From Chloranthus sessilifolius (Eukaryota > Streptophyta > Magnoliopsida > Chloranthales > Chloranthaceae): 64,000 bases of DNA. The stretch covers positions 149,648,060 to 149,712,059 of the forward strand of contig CM037586.1 of assembly GCA_021018995.1 (NCBI GenBank). Reading direction: 5' to 3'. This document shows positions 43,919 to 57,200 of the stretch, one piece after another. Both the position numbers and the translations under genes were made by a program. Numbering within the stretch: position 1 is the first letter of the stretch; each line of letters begins with the position of its first letter. The notes beneath the pieces were generated by a model. That model did not search any database. It saw nothing but the letters and a program-made list of their open reading frames with translations, and was not told the origin of the DNA.

Positions 43919-44990
43919 TTATTTTTTAAAACCCAAATTATCGGCCGATAATTTAAAGGCTGATAATTTTGGGTTTAAAAAAAAGAATCATTGGGCACCG
44001 AAATATCAGTTGGGACCGAAACCGAATATGGTATTTTCACCGAAATTTCGAAATTTCGATCGAAAATACCGGAAAAAATGTCGGCCGGTATTTTGGTGCC
44101 CATGTATATATATTTTTTTAAAACCCAAAGTTCTCGGTCAATAATTTGATGAGTAGCAAATTATCGACCGATAACTTCAAATTATCAGCCGATAACTTCA
44201 AATTATCAGTCAAGAATTTGAAGGCCATGATTTTTGACCGAAAATTTCGGGATTTCATTTTGATGGGATTCGTAACTGATGCGTTTTAACCGAAATTTTG
44301 ATCCTTAACCTCAACTTAAATGGAGCGTTAATCGTTTGGTATTGAGGTGTAAAACTCGGTATCGGTATCGGTCCATGGATGACTGATACAAATTGGCCGA
44401 TACAGATACATATCGGCCCTTGTGAAAAAAAACTCAAGGTCTCGACGCAAACCGATACGAACCTGTATCAGGCAATACCGATACTGAACTGGAGGACCGA
44501 GAAGTATCAGAACCGATACGGATCGATATGCTGAAAAACCGATACTTATCGCTGTTATGTATCGGTTTCGCCCAGGATGTCATACCTTGTAACATAGATG
44601 CAAATTTCGGCTGAAACAAATCGGTTTCGAACCCCATCGAATTTCGGATTTCATTTAAAAATTCTAAAATTTTGCCCAAAATCTTGTGGTCCGGGCCGAA
44701 ATTTCGGTGCCCAAATGTTTTTTTTTTTAAAATCCAAAAATTATCGGTCGATAATTTGAAGTTATCAGTCGATAAATTGATGATTAGCAAATGGTCGGCC
44801 GATAACTTCAAATTGATTAGCAAATGATCAGCCGATAACTTCAAATTATCGGCCGATAATTTTGAGTGTTAAAAAAAAAAATCTTTGAGCACCGAAAAAA
44901 ATCATTGGTACATTAAAAAAAGTAATCTTAAAATCAACTTTAACCATTCCCGTGATGTTAAGGTCACTTTTCTAAGATGTGTGCTACGTG
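40780..44990. repeat. higher-order tandem repeat, about 1.9 kb unit
   Basis: The marker GATGTCATACC, or its variant, occurs at 41376, 41816, 42641, 43265, 43719 and 44576. The spacings are 440, 825, 624, 454 and 857. Every third marker is 1889, 1903 and 1935 bases apart, so three unlike modules repeat as a block twice. Modules are built of CCGATACGTATCGG-like words, AATTATCGGCCGATAATT words and AAATTTCGGCCGAAAT words, all palindromic, plus (AT)n tracts that expanded in one copy (43863-43913 against 41980-41993). Both blocks close with GATGTTAAGGTCACTTTTCT (43025, 44955). No coding frame is credible. Confidence 0.9.
43863..43913. repeat. (AT)n microsatellite within the array
   Basis: About 25 AT units. 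The matching place in the first block has only about 7. Confidence 0.95.
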
Positions 44991-45510
44991 AAATAAAATA
45001 CTGATCGTTTGATAGTACGCCCATAATATGAAGATCCATTATGTGAAAGAGTGGGAGGATAAACGATCTCCATCGTCTGATTCAACACAGTCCATGTGTT
45101 TCAGTATGGGTGAACCCCAAGGATGAGAGGGGTGGATTTAAAGGTACTAAAAACCAAAAACTAAATTACCAAAAGGAGAGATTTTATCTTATAACTTTGT
45201 TTTTCTAATTTCAAAGATTATTACTTATTTTGTTTTTTTGTGATAAGAAAAAATTTAAAGTTAGATGCCCTTCTGACTTTTATATAAAGGTATAGATATA
45301 TATATAAAAGGGAAATTGGGTAAAAGAATATTACTTATATATCCTCTTGATCATCCTAGAATTTTGTGCTCATAAATTGAGTTTTATCAAATAAGAGCAC
45401 CCGAGTGCTGCAGAGCGACACTTAATTGGTCCCATGTGGCACTATCGTCCCTTGGGATGCCATAGACTCAAGGACAAAAACGGTCCATTATCAATAAAAG
45501 TAAAAATAAA
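44991..45510. other. MITE debris, no gene
   Basis: A half copy of family C (GTGCTACGTGAAATAAAA, GATCGTTTGATAGTACG, GATCCATTATGTGAAAGA) lies at 44980-45120. The rest is AT-rich. Confidence 0.4.
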
Positions 45511-45519
45511 AAATTAAAA

Positions 45520-45704
45520 GGATAGCTTTAAAGGCACCCATCGAATCTTGTTAGGCATCCATGCTAAAAATTATTGATTGCTTTAAATAAAAAAATGGAA
45601 ATTATTTTTCGCCTCAATCTTTTACACAATAGATCAATCCCTAAAATCATGTTTGAGAGTGATGGGTGCTTAACCAGATTCAGTGGGTACCTTTAAAGCT
45701 ACCC
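45520..45704. mobile_element. 185-bp Mutator-like MITE
   Basis: Begins GGATAGCTTTAAAGGCACCC and ends GGGTACCTTTAAAGCTACCC, with a perfect 9-bp duplication AAATTAAAA (45511-45519, 45705-45713). It is a shortened relative of the family C elements next to it. Confidence 0.9.
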
Positions 45705-45775
45705 AAATTAAAAATATTCTCTATTGTTCAATCTAATGGTAGTCAATGATTTAAAAAAGAAAAAGGTAAAATATT

Positions 45776-46071
45776 ATTGGTGGGCGCCTACACTGAAAAT
45801 CGTTGACTATACTGAATCAGACAATAGTGATCGTTTTTCATTTCAGTCTTCCACATAATGGATCTTGAGACCATTGGCTTGGCATCAGATTGTCACGTTT
45901 TTTATTCCACGTGGCGCAAACCCCAAAAAGTGTCTCTAAGAGTATGTTTGGGCATGATGTGCCACATGTGATTTTTGGGCTAATTCTTGGGATTAGTGCC
46001 ATGTGGAATAAAAAAGTGATCGTCTGATGGAAAGCCCACCAATATTCTGGTTGGCACAAATAGAGGCACCC
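45776..46071. mobile_element. Mutator-like MITE with TIRs like the 15.7 kb element
   Basis: The right end GGTTGGCACAAATAGAGGCA plus CCC matches the long terminal repeat of the element at 15669-22524. The arms GATCGTTTTTCATTTCAG / GTGATCGTCTGATGG and TTCCACGTGGCGC / GTGCCATGTGGAA pair around 45930. TAAAATATT flanks both sides (45767-45775, 46072-46080). The left end starts ATTGGTGGGCGCC, an inner part of the terminal repeat, so it may be trimmed, and the AT-rich 9-mer could be partly luck. Confidence 0.55.
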
Positions 46072-46085
46072 TAAAATATTTCATC

Positions 46086-46486
46086 TAGTCCAACTTCTTG
46101 CACATGAGATTTGTAACATTGCACATAATTTAAAAAGAAAGATTTCGACAATTTTAGGACTCGTGCCGTGTGGAAGTTGAAACATTTTCTAATCCATCTA
46201 ATTTGAAGGCTATGATGTAAAGTTCTTTGTTGCCTAAGACTAGTAAGAATCATGACCTCTATCATATAATTCGATGGAGTCAAAGCCTATAATCGGTTGA
46301 TTATATTGAATAAGATGATAGATATCATGTTTCGTACCAATTTTCGACACCAGAGAATCTTTAGATCATGGCCTTCAAATCAGACGACTTAGATGGTGTT
46401 TCATGTAGCATACGTTCCAAATGTAATAGGTCTTTCTTTTTAACCATGTGCAACGACAGAAATCCCGAGTGCAAGTAGTTGCTCCT
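46086..46486. mobile_element. Mutator-like MITE, family B copy 4
   Basis: Left arm CAACTTCTTGCACATGAG and right arm CTCGAGTGCAAG-like GAGTGCAAGTAGTTGCTCC are inverted. The 9-bp duplication TATTTCATC is perfect (46077-46085, 46487-46495). 401 bases, the same size as copy 3. Confidence 0.9.
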
Positions 46487-46514
46487 TATTTCATCATCTC
46501 ATCCTTTATTTTAA

Positions 46515-46905
46515 GGGTACCTTTGTTCACGCTTACAAGATCTCTGTTCGCGCCTACACGCAAGACTGCTTGGAATCAGACGATGCATATTGATTTTCAC
46601 CCCAATCTTTCACAAAATAGATCTTGGGACCACGAGCGTATCATTAGACGGACAATTTTCTATTCCACATGGCACATATCCCAATAACGTGGCCATAAAA
46701 TCACATGACACATATCACACTCAAACGTGATTTTATGGCCATGTATTTGGGATCTATGCCACGTGAAATAAAAAAAAAATGACCGTATAATGATAAGGTC
46801 ATGATCTCAAGATCCATTGTGTAGAATATTGGAGTGAACAACGATCTGTGTCATCTAATCTCAAGAAGTTAGTGGGTTTTGGACATAAGCGCAACAGAGA
46901 TACCC
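46515..46905. mobile_element. Mutator-like MITE, family C
   Basis: Begins GGGTACCTTTGTTCACGC and ends GCGCAACAGAGATACCC, with a perfect 9-bp duplication TTATTTTAA (46506-46514, 46906-46914). The centre has an inner palindrome (GTGGCCATAAAATCAC ... GTGATTTTATGGCCA). 391 bases. Confidence 0.93.
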
Positions 46906-46974
46906 TTATTTTAACATCATTTGATTAACAAGGATTATAAAAAAATTTGGAGCTATTTTTGCATTGACAAAGTT

Positions 46975-47230
46975 CTCCCTCACACACATTTAAAAAGAAA
47001 GACATGATATTTCTAGTCCATACGGTGTGAAAGCACCATCTAAGCCGTTTGATCTGATGTCATGATCTAGAGATTTTTTGTGCAAAACATTAGCGCAAAG
47101 CACAATCTCTATGATCTTATTCATTAGAGTGAACTATTGAATCAAATGATGACCTTTGGCTGCATTAAATCATGATATATGCCAATCTTTTGGATTAGAG
47201 GTCTTTAGATTACCCCTCCAAGTTTTTAGC
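46975..47230. mobile_element. MITE family B fragment
   Basis: CTCCCTCACACACATTTAAA, AAAGACATGATATT, GTGTGAAAGCACCATC and the later GTCATGATCTAGAG words follow family B order. The right end is missing. Confidence 0.45.
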
Positions 47231-48234
47231 CCATCCTAGAATGATTAAAGGGAACGACTCTCCTAACCGATTACTTAAATACCCAAATGGTGTTTAAAGG
47301 ATCTTACACCAACAATGGTTTAAGTTGTGGGTGATCCAACATCAACCCTGGAAAGTTACATTCATCTGCAGGTAATTTCATTCTTTTGTGCTTAATGGAG
47401 GGTGGAGACCCATTTAAAACTCCAAGCTGATTTATAAATAAAAAAATCATATATTCCAAAGTTCAAATTTCTTCTTAATATTGTAGGGTATTCATTTTCA
47501 ATCCGAATGGACCCAATCCACTCTTGGCATTTTTTTTTATGTCATTTATTTAAATACATGTGTAATATAGGGAAAGATTTGTCAATGGATTCTGGCCATT
47601 TGATACAAGCTCTTTCATTTACATTGATGTTCATATCTACCATAGGGTCCATACACTTCTCACTTTATTGGCCCTCCCAGTAAAGCACATTAACATATTT
47701 TGTAACATTTCACCCAAAAATTGATTGTATCAATCAATTAATTTTTTATTTTATTCCCTCCTCTCATTGATTTTTTTGCAGTTCCTTTTATTTCAAAGCA
47801 ATGAACATGTCTATGACATTATGCAGGGTATAATAAATAAAGAAAATTTATTAATGCGGATTTTACTTGTTAATGGTTCTGTGATGAATATTGTTGACAC
47901 AGAAAAATTATTAAATATAATATTAAAAGTCTTTGATGTGTAAAACATATTTTTTCCATGCTATGGAGTGTCATATATTTCTTTGCATATTTAGTTGTTT
48001 CAATTTTTGACATAAAGAATGCCTTTCACCATTTTTGTTGCATAAGTATTTCCAAATGGGAGAATTGAACATCTCAAATGATTGTTTGTGCACCATTTAA
48101 TATACATGATAAAAATTTCTATCATACATGATAAAAATTTCTATCATAAACTCTTTTTCTGATTGTTACAGAGAAACCCGTTGAATGCACAAGAAAGCAA
48201 AAGAAATATGATTTTTTCATTAAAAAAAAAAAAA

Positions 48235-48236
<2 letters not shown>
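47231..48236. other. no recognised gene; possible decayed exons on the plus strand
   Basis: At 47770-47780 a pyrimidine tract and GCAG precede a frame reading FLLFQSNEHVYDIMQG, then LLMRILLVNGSVMNIVDTEK to a TAA at 47941-47943. A second acceptor-like TGATTGTTACAG lies at 48160-48171. This looks like eroded exon sequence, but the protein was not recognised. A short direct repeat CATACATGATAAAAATTTC lies at 48100-48145. Confidence 0.25.

Positions 48237-48311
<75 letters not shown>
48237..48311. repeat. (TA)n(TG)n compound microsatellite
   Basis: About 28 TA units, then about 9 TG units. Confidence 0.95.
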
Positions 48312-48497
48312 ATTTCATTTCATGCTAGTTACTCATTGGCTAGCCAGCTTAATTTGTACTTGTTTCTCTTAAATACTTTATGAGCAACTTCGATTTAATA
48401 AAAATGATATGTCAAAAGTTTATAGAATTGATAAAAATTAATGGCATAAAACATATTTTTAAATAAGTGGCTACATGTGCATCGCACGTGTTGGGTC

Positions 48498-49425
<928 letters not shown>

Positions 49426-49605
49426 ATATGGGCTAGGGACTGCTGCAAGGTTCTTCAATTTTCTTGTAAGTGGCCTACAAGGCTTGCTAACAAGTTCTGC
49501 TGGCATTTCTCCAATCCAATTATAGTAATCTGCGTCATTTCCGAATCCTCCGTCCTTTGCCCATATAGTGTTCCTATACCCATAAGCCCCCTTCGTCTCA
49601 AGCAA
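49426..49605 (-). pseudogene. cellulose synthase-like D (CSLD) fragment
   Basis: On the minus strand 60 codons read LLETKGAYGYRNTIWAKDGG, then FGNDADYYNW, GEMPAELVSKPCRPLTRKLK and AAVPSPYG. CSLD proteins have here ETKGTYGYGNA.W, a GGFG word, then EL..KPWRPLTRK and a SPYR phrase just before the first membrane helix. CSLD enzymes are membrane glycosyltransferases making beta-glucan or mannan backbones for tip-growing walls. Only this N-terminal cytosolic part is present: the zinc RING part, catalytic DxD/QxxRW region and membrane helices are absent, the KPW tryptophan is cysteine, and TGA precedes the piece. It is a scrap, not a gene. The identification rests on remembered family wording. Confidence 0.75.
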
Positions 49606-50442
49606 TCATTAATTATGATTGTCTAGCTCCGATGCCATGATTTGTGGACATTTCCATTTTAATGGTTGTAATATAAGTGAATTTTAGAATATTTTTGAAT
49701 TTATTTTCCTAAAGAATAAACATCAAATACTATCAGACCAACCTATATATTCTGAAAATGCATGTAACACTCTCATTATAAATGTAAGTTGTTAATGGCA
49801 CATTGAAATGAGATGGAACATATGAAGACTATATCAACACCACTATTCTATCTAATAACGGAATCAGTAGATGGATGAGCCAAATGTCAAAGTTTTGTTC
49901 TTCATTAATTATTGAGAGAGATTTATTCCGTACGTTTGACAAATTAATCAGATGTGACTGAAGTTCTCGTGCTTGTGGTTCAATTGTTAAAATGACTTTG
50001 TTGCATAAACTTCCCTAGTATGCTGGCAAATCAACAAATGAGATCAGTTTTTCTTGCTGTTAAAATCTTTGAACAATAAAATGAATAAGAATAAAACACA
50101 TAACCATGCCATTGGCTTCCCTTGCATGTCACCCACTTTATAGAGAGAGTTGGTTTTAGGTATCATACTCGAGTGATAGCGGTGGCATTGAGGCCAATCT
50201 CCACCTTATCAAATGTTCCAAGTCTTCGGAAGTGCCAAGTTATTTATGAGCATATGGGTTAATGAAACTACACTTCTGGCCTTCTATCGATTTGGTCTCA
50301 ACGATATCTGTGCACTCCCGATGTTGGCACTGGCAGATGACCTGAGTGCCACTTGGCATTCGGTCAAGTACCAAATACCAATTTTAAGAATTGATGGTCA
50401 ATATTAACTATGCCTATAGTTACAGAAAAATGGTTTATGTAC
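49606..50442. other. stretch between two gene scraps
   Basis: No family was recognised. At 50190-50400 the sequence is less AT-rich than the surroundings and reads open in two frames (a 64-codon plus frame, and a minus frame with DRMPSGTQVICQC), which may be a third captured piece. Confidence 0.3.
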
Positions 50443-50610
50443 CTTCTCACCCATGGCACCTTGAATGAGAACAGTGTCACCTGACGTCCTCCCAACTACT
50501 ACTACTGTGTTTATATCCTTATCAAAGAAGGCAATATCTTCTCTCATTATGGTTTACAGATTCCTTCTCCATGTCACCTGTCTTTCCCCTCTGACAATCT
50601 AGCAAGCCAC
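50443..50610 (-). pseudogene. ABC transporter B family (ABCB, P-glycoprotein-like) exon fragment
   Basis: On the minus strand the frame reads VAC, stop, IVRGERQVTW, RRNL, stop, then [20 protein letters not shown] and [13 protein letters not shown], ending at GTACAT, a plausible splice donor. Plant ABCB transporters have CW..TGERQ...R..YLKTILRQDIAFFD, then GEVVGRMSGDT.LIQDAMGEK. This is the first intracellular coupling helix region between membrane helices 2 and 3 of the first transmembrane domain. ABCB proteins are ATP-driven exporters of the plasma membrane, some of them auxin carriers. The tryptophan (TGG to TAG, 50599-50601) and a tyrosine codon (to TAA, about 50554-50556) are stops. The rest of the roughly 1250-residue protein is absent. 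Confidence 0.85.
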
Positions 50611-53600
50611 CCTCAACAAAGAACAAACATGGTTTTTCTGAGTCTACAATAGTCTTGCATATTCGAAATATAACTAAACTGGGCTTGAGGTCAGAGGTGC
50701 AATCTCAGCTTTTATGTTGTCTAAAAATCAGAGAGAGAGATCCTAACTGATATAAATGAAAAATAAACGATGGCACCAGTTCACTTATGAAACAGTGATG
50801 CTAAACAAAGAAGTCTAAGAGATATCTGCAAATAAAAATCGATAACATCAAACCTGCTCATTACCACTTTCATATTCTAGAGGACTTATAAGAAATAAGA
50901 AATAATTGTAGTATTTAGGCCAAAAAGAAAATCAGGGGAAAAATCATCACATAATGTAAGTCTAAAAATCCAAATAGAGAATTGTGATGTTTAATCCAGA
51001 ATCTGGGACTTTGGGACTCAACTCTAAAATAAAATTCTAAAGACAAATGTATGCATAGGACGAAAAACTCTAAAATAAAATTCTAAAGACAAATGTAATT
51101 GACCAGGCAGGATCAGTCAATTGGAACTAATATGTTTAAGTAGTGATGCTACTTCTTTCTTTGAATCAAATTTGAATTAAATTAAATGTAAAGCTAATTG
51201 AGTAGTCTAATTGACCTTGAGCATACTCACTAAGTTGGGGAATTGTGTATTATTTGGAAGGACAAAATTTAGTGATAAAGTAAAAAAAGAAAAAAAAATG
51301 ATGAAAAAACCTGTATTCAAAAAATTTTCTGTGCAGACAAAAAGTTGTAATTTGGAGAATAAACGGGATAAAATTCGAAGAAAAATAAAAAAAGAGATAT
51401 TAGAAAATTACGGAATTTAGAATTTTATTTTTTAAAACCCCGATTCACTTATATTTAGTCGGATTTAAAACTAAAAACAAAAAAAAGTTTAAATTAGAGG
51501 GTTATAAAGGTTACAAAAGTTAACTAATAATGGACATTATACTTGATGAAAATTGCGATTAAGATGTAAATTTATCATTTGATCATAAATTTGGAAAAAA
51601 GATGAAAAATATGCTAATTTTTTAGTAAGTCATGAGACCCATGTTAGTGCAAGAAAAAAGGTGTTTAAATTTGGGCTCTCGGCTCATTATATTGTAAATC
51701 GGACCCGACGCCCTCTCTTTCAATTTAATAGGTTAAAGACCTTGTTACAAAAAAAATTAAAAGAATAAAGGATGGGCTCGAGCCCTTTATTTTATGCAAT
51801 CGGCCCAACAAAGTAAAATCTTAAAAAGAATCAAAATGGTTTATGGACATGTAGCAGGACTAAGGCTATATTTACACATAAAAGACTCAATCCTCTTTGT
51901 TTATTCAAAGGGGATTTGGGAAAGAAATCAGATTATAAAGGTAACTTATTAAGAAAAGGGCAAAAAAAAGAAGATATTTTTGTTGCTATGGTCATAAGGT
52001 GTGTACTGCATCGTATAAAAATAATGATGAATCATGAAGCTCATAAGAATTCAATTTTTTTTGAAAAGAATGAAAATGGTTTATGGACCCATAGCAAGCC
52101 TATTAGCCAGAGCTTAATTGTGTGCACAATCATCAAGACATTCATGTAGTCTGCAAATAAGAAGAGCTGGTAAAATGGAATGCTAATCTTGCTCTTCTCT
52201 TCTCTTTTGTTCCATTCAAAAGTTTTGACTATTACTTACCATTTGGATGCTTAAAGAGGTGGTAGATTGTTGCATATTGGCTTTTCTATCTAGCAAGCTC
52301 TCCTCAACGATGTAATGCATAATCCATTGCAGCCTATCCAAAAAAAAAAAAAGGAAATAACTTAGAATCCTTGGATAAGCAATAGATAGGTCAAAGAGAC
52401 GAATGGAAAATTTCTACAAAATGAAAGATCAAAGCAGTATGAATGGTGAAACCCTAATATGACAAAGTCATAGAACCATGTTGCACGAGCCACCTAACCC
52501 TAACTACAATGGCAAATCTGTACGAAATGAACAAAAGAACTGTTGAATCCTATAAAAGAGTGGAACCGTATCTCCGTAAGGTACCTTCTACACAACGATG
52601 GTAGCATAGCATTAGCTTTTCTAATAAAATGCCCTACATGTTTTCTAATTTCAAGAACCTATTTGCACACAACGATGTCCCACAACTGGGAAAGCATGTC
52701 TCTTCTTGTCTTTTAAAAAATTTGACAGACCAAATGATATTAGGACTTTTAAATAATTAAACTTGACTTCTAGACATCTATTGGGAGATTTGAACATAAT
52801 AAAAAAAAATATAGTACTATGATTTATGAATTATTGAATATAAAATAAAATGAGTTATTACCATATTTCATATGTCTTCACTATATATAATTTAAAATTA
52901 TAAAAAATTTAATAAAAATTAAAATATATATATAACTTATATTGCCAATTATAGAAGATGAAGAAAATAAAATAAAATAAAACAAATATGTATAATTTTG
53001 ATAATTCAATTAAATCGAAATGAGTATTTATTCCTTCTTGACTTTAACTTTTTTGAGGATTTTATTGTCTTCGTCATCCGCAGTCTCATATTTAATGTTT
53101 TGACATATGTATGACCGTGTAAGACGATTTGGGTAAATTATATGTTGCACTTTGACTTGAAAAGACTATAATCTACAGTTGCATCTTTCAAATAAGAGTG
53201 GTCTTAACCTACAGTTGCATCTTCCAAAACAGAGTGGTTTAAACCTTTAGCTGGTGCAATTGTAGTAATACTTTAAAATATTGGAACGATGTCAAGCTGA
53301 AATTATGAGAATGAACAAAATTAGTTATTAAGAATGATTTTTATTAAGTAAAAAATAATAATAAATTTGAGATTATATAATTTAAAAAAAAGTTGTTATC
53401 CATAACATACTAATAATATTGCTAAACAAAAGTTATTTCAAATGTCCAAAATATATAATGCATGACCAATTAAGATAATTCTTTATTCATAAAATAATAT
53501 TTATATTTATGAATGAAAGATGTATTAGTGAGAGAATGATCAAATATTTTTCAGATGTTTGTGGGAGGAGCACAAGCAAACCTGGACGAATGAAAGAAAC

Positions 53601-53624
53601 ATCAATACTTTTTTATGAAAATGA
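50611..53624. other. about 3 kb without recognised gene
   Basis: A 30-base direct repeat (ACTCTAAAATAAAATTCTAA and so on) occurs at 51022 and 51068. Short plus frames at 51211-51420 and 51916-52149 are lysine-rich and unrecognised. On the minus strand at 52150-52380 a GTAAGT donor after ATCCAAATG (near 52238) and a TTATTTGCAG acceptor (near 52160) keep one frame across, so it may be an eroded two-exon piece. Words CTACAGTTGCATCTTCCAAA at 53173 and 53212 form a 39-bp direct repeat. The rest is AT-rich. Confidence 0.3.
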
Positions 53625-53629
53625 CAATT

Positions 53630-54102
53630 TGTTATGACTTGGTTTTTGAGGCCTATCTAATGGTGATAGATGGGGTAGAGCACCATGCTCAATAAGGGTG
53701 CTCCACGCACTAACTCAGCTCAGTCACACTCACACTCACACTCACACTCTATATGCACCCATCACCCAAAACTAGCCACTTTCACTCAACTTAGCAAGTA
53801 GCATAATCCCCGAGGACTCTTTCTTTTCTCACCACTTGAGTTGCCCAAATCGGGCTCTTGCCTTGCTTACCTCCTATTTTAAGGTAAAGGCAAATAGAGA
53901 AGAGATCTTTCTCTTTCTCTATTTGTCTTTCTCTCTCCCTCTTTCTCTCTCTCTCCTCTATCTCTCTTTCTTTATTTATCTTTCTTTCTATATTCACATG
54001 TATACCCAGCAACCAAATGCCCAACCTCAAGAATAGTCTCTCTCTCAATTAACCCAACAACTCAGTCGTGCAAGCCCCATGCTCTGATCTATGCTTCTCC
54101 CT

Positions 54103-54146
<44 letters not shown>

Positions 54147-54211
54147 CCCTAGCAGCCCTTTGAGCCAAATGTCTCTTCCTCTATCAGTTCTCTTTCCCTC
54201 CCTCTCTTCAA

Positions 54212-54247
<36 letters not shown>

Positions 54248-57200
54248 CCCCAGCAGCCCCTTTTTCCCAAACATCTCTTCCTCTCTCAGTTCTCTTCCCT
54301 CTCTCTCTCTCTCTCTTCAACTCTCTCCTTCTCTCACTCTGTAAGAAACCACGAGAATCACCCATTAGATCTCCCTCTTCTCTCTTCTTTCTCTCTCTAA
54401 ACCGAAACAGCCACATCAATAACCCCTACCTCTATACCTCTCGTTTGCACTCTCTCTTCTTTCTCTCTCTCACCAACCTCTTCTTATAAAACTTTGTTAA
54501 AGCCCCCACACCATCGCCAAACAATTGCCCAACAGTCAAGCCCTCTCTCTATTGCTCTCTCTCTCTCTCTCATTCTCCAGTCTCCACCAGTTAAACAAGG
54601 AGACCGAATTTGATATGGTATATATACAAAGACCCCAACCGGGGAGCCTCCTTATCAAATCTCTCTCTTGTCTCGTTTTCCGTCTCTCCTCTTTCTTTCT
54701 CTCTCTAAAAATATGATTCGATGACAATTCAAGCGCAATACTATTCGAAAGCATTTGCTCCGGATCTACTCATCTAGGCTCGGAACAACGTTTTCAATGG
54801 AGTGCAACTGTTGCAGGAACGCAAAAAACGGTAGCGAATAGCTATTTGGAGTTTGTAATAATTCACTGCATATCTTGTTCTTCTTCGAGCAGCCATCAAT
54901 CACAAAGGGCCAACCAACCGATTTGAATCGGCGATTCAGATTTTGATCCCTTGAATTCGAGCCACTCTGAACCCGAGCCGAAGCGATGCGTCAGATCTGA
55001 TTTGCGTCAACACGAGCGCATCGATCTGAATCAACCGAATCTTCGCGAAATCGGCATGATCACGCTACAACAGGTGGGTTTCCTTCCGATTCCACTCCGA
55101 TCTATTTTGTGGCCTCTATAATGTTAATCGACCCCGTTTGATTGAGAAAACCCTTAAAAATCAGGTTTTTATGGGTTTTGGGCACACTTCAAGAGGCCAT
55201 AAAAGTCAAAAGGCTGACCCGATGGTCAAGCCCTCTGACCCCGATGTAGCATATTTAGTACCCTTCATTTTTTGTTTGACAGTGATTCGACGAATAGACC
55301 CTTACGAGCCTCGAAACTGGGGTCAAAGACCCCCAGCCGCAGCAGTGCATAATACTGCACACATGCAACAACACATGTTTTGGACCCGGGGTAAAGGTCA
55401 TGGTTTGACCTTCTTGATCTCATACCCATGGACCTGGTTGGTAAAATATCAGTAAGGAGACCCTCCATACTCTTCGATGTACTACCCATCTAACGGTTCA
55501 GATAACCTTTTATCACCCTTAATATATTATTTTCAGAGGCCCCAAAATCAGTAAAAATTTTCAACACTTAGCAGAAATTTTATTCCTGTTATTTGTTAAC
55601 TACCTACATGTGATAAAGCGGGGCACTTTGAACACATAAATCTAGAGATCTTGACCTTATTAGCTTTTGGTCAAAGAGTAGACCTCACGTACATTCTGAC
55701 CAACTTCCAATTTGACGGTTTAGATTCCAATAAATAATTTATTAAATCATTCTTTTTATGCTATAAAAATAGGAAAAATATATATAATTTATATACTGCT
55801 CCCAACACTTAGAATAATTTATGTTCCAGATTTTTATATAAATCTATATATATATACATAGATTAAATGGTCCACTTGACCTTGTGTATTTAATAAACTT
55901 TGGACCCATGGGCCGACACCCATGAATCAAATTAACACCCATCCGACCATCTATCAAATCAGTGGTCAGATTTCTATCGCAGTGAACATATTGCAGTTTT
56001 TGTGTTCCATAATGAGGTGCACTTGCACACTTAAAAATATTGTACTTCCATGTGGCACCTAAGTTAGGGGTATAAATTGACCCTATTAGATCTCAGGTTT
56101 TGGGTCAGATTTAGCCAAAGTCCATCAAGATGAACACCCTTCAATTTTCGGCTCTCTTCTCATCCAACGGAGGAAATTGTATGAAAGGATTACTATCTAG
56201 ATATAAAGATTGTTCAATATTTTCTAAAAATCAATGCCCTTAAGAATCTAGAAAAAGGGTCACTTTGACCGTCTGTAAGAGTTCAAAATGAGTCAAACCA
56301 ATGAGGGGTCCGAATTAAAACCCTTCATTTTCTCGACACTATATGATTACCAAACCTGATGTTCTATAACCAATTTATTTAAACTCTTAAAGTGCGCCTC
56401 AAATTTAGCTTAAGTATTGATGGAATCCGGACCTTGGGCTTGTCTAGTCTATGGACTCTTAATGGGCTCGTATATCCAATATAGTTAAACGCGTGTTTTG
56501 AGAAATCGCGAACCAATCTTCAAGGAATGGCCCAAACCTAACTCCTAAACTTAGAATAACTTATTAGGTGTATATTTTGCTCACACCATGAGAGTGTAGA
56601 CACCTCGATAATTGTGTTTAATATGATCTTGACCCGAATCGATGACTTTCTAGATAAGAGTCCAAATGACCAAATCAAGAGTCAAAACTTTGAGAGACCC
56701 AAATATCTTATACCCTGATTATATCTATAAGTTTAGATCGATCTAAATTGGATTATATATACCATAAAAATCGTGTAACAAGGATCCGACGGTCGAAACT
56801 TGTTTGAGTCATACCGGAGTCAATCCTTAGCCAAATTTCATAAATGATCAGTCCGTTTTCATCAGATCAACAAGATCTATCTGATGAGACTAGTTTAACA
56901 TCACTTTATGATACATATTATAGTATTTATGTACCTTTGTTGTAGGTCACCTTCTTCTCTCTCAATGATGAGCAAGGCGTCCGAATTACGAGTAATATGG
57001 TTAGATATTTTCTTATTATATACTTCATTGGTATTGTGTGACATTCATCACTTAGAAATACGTTAGGACATATATATGATAAGGAAAAGGAATAAGATAC
57101 GACACACGACTTTTAAGCCTTCGTCACGGTAAGATTTCTTTCACGGTCACGTGAAACTTAGAATGTTGGTGTTCATGTACCGATGCAATCCCTTTATGGT

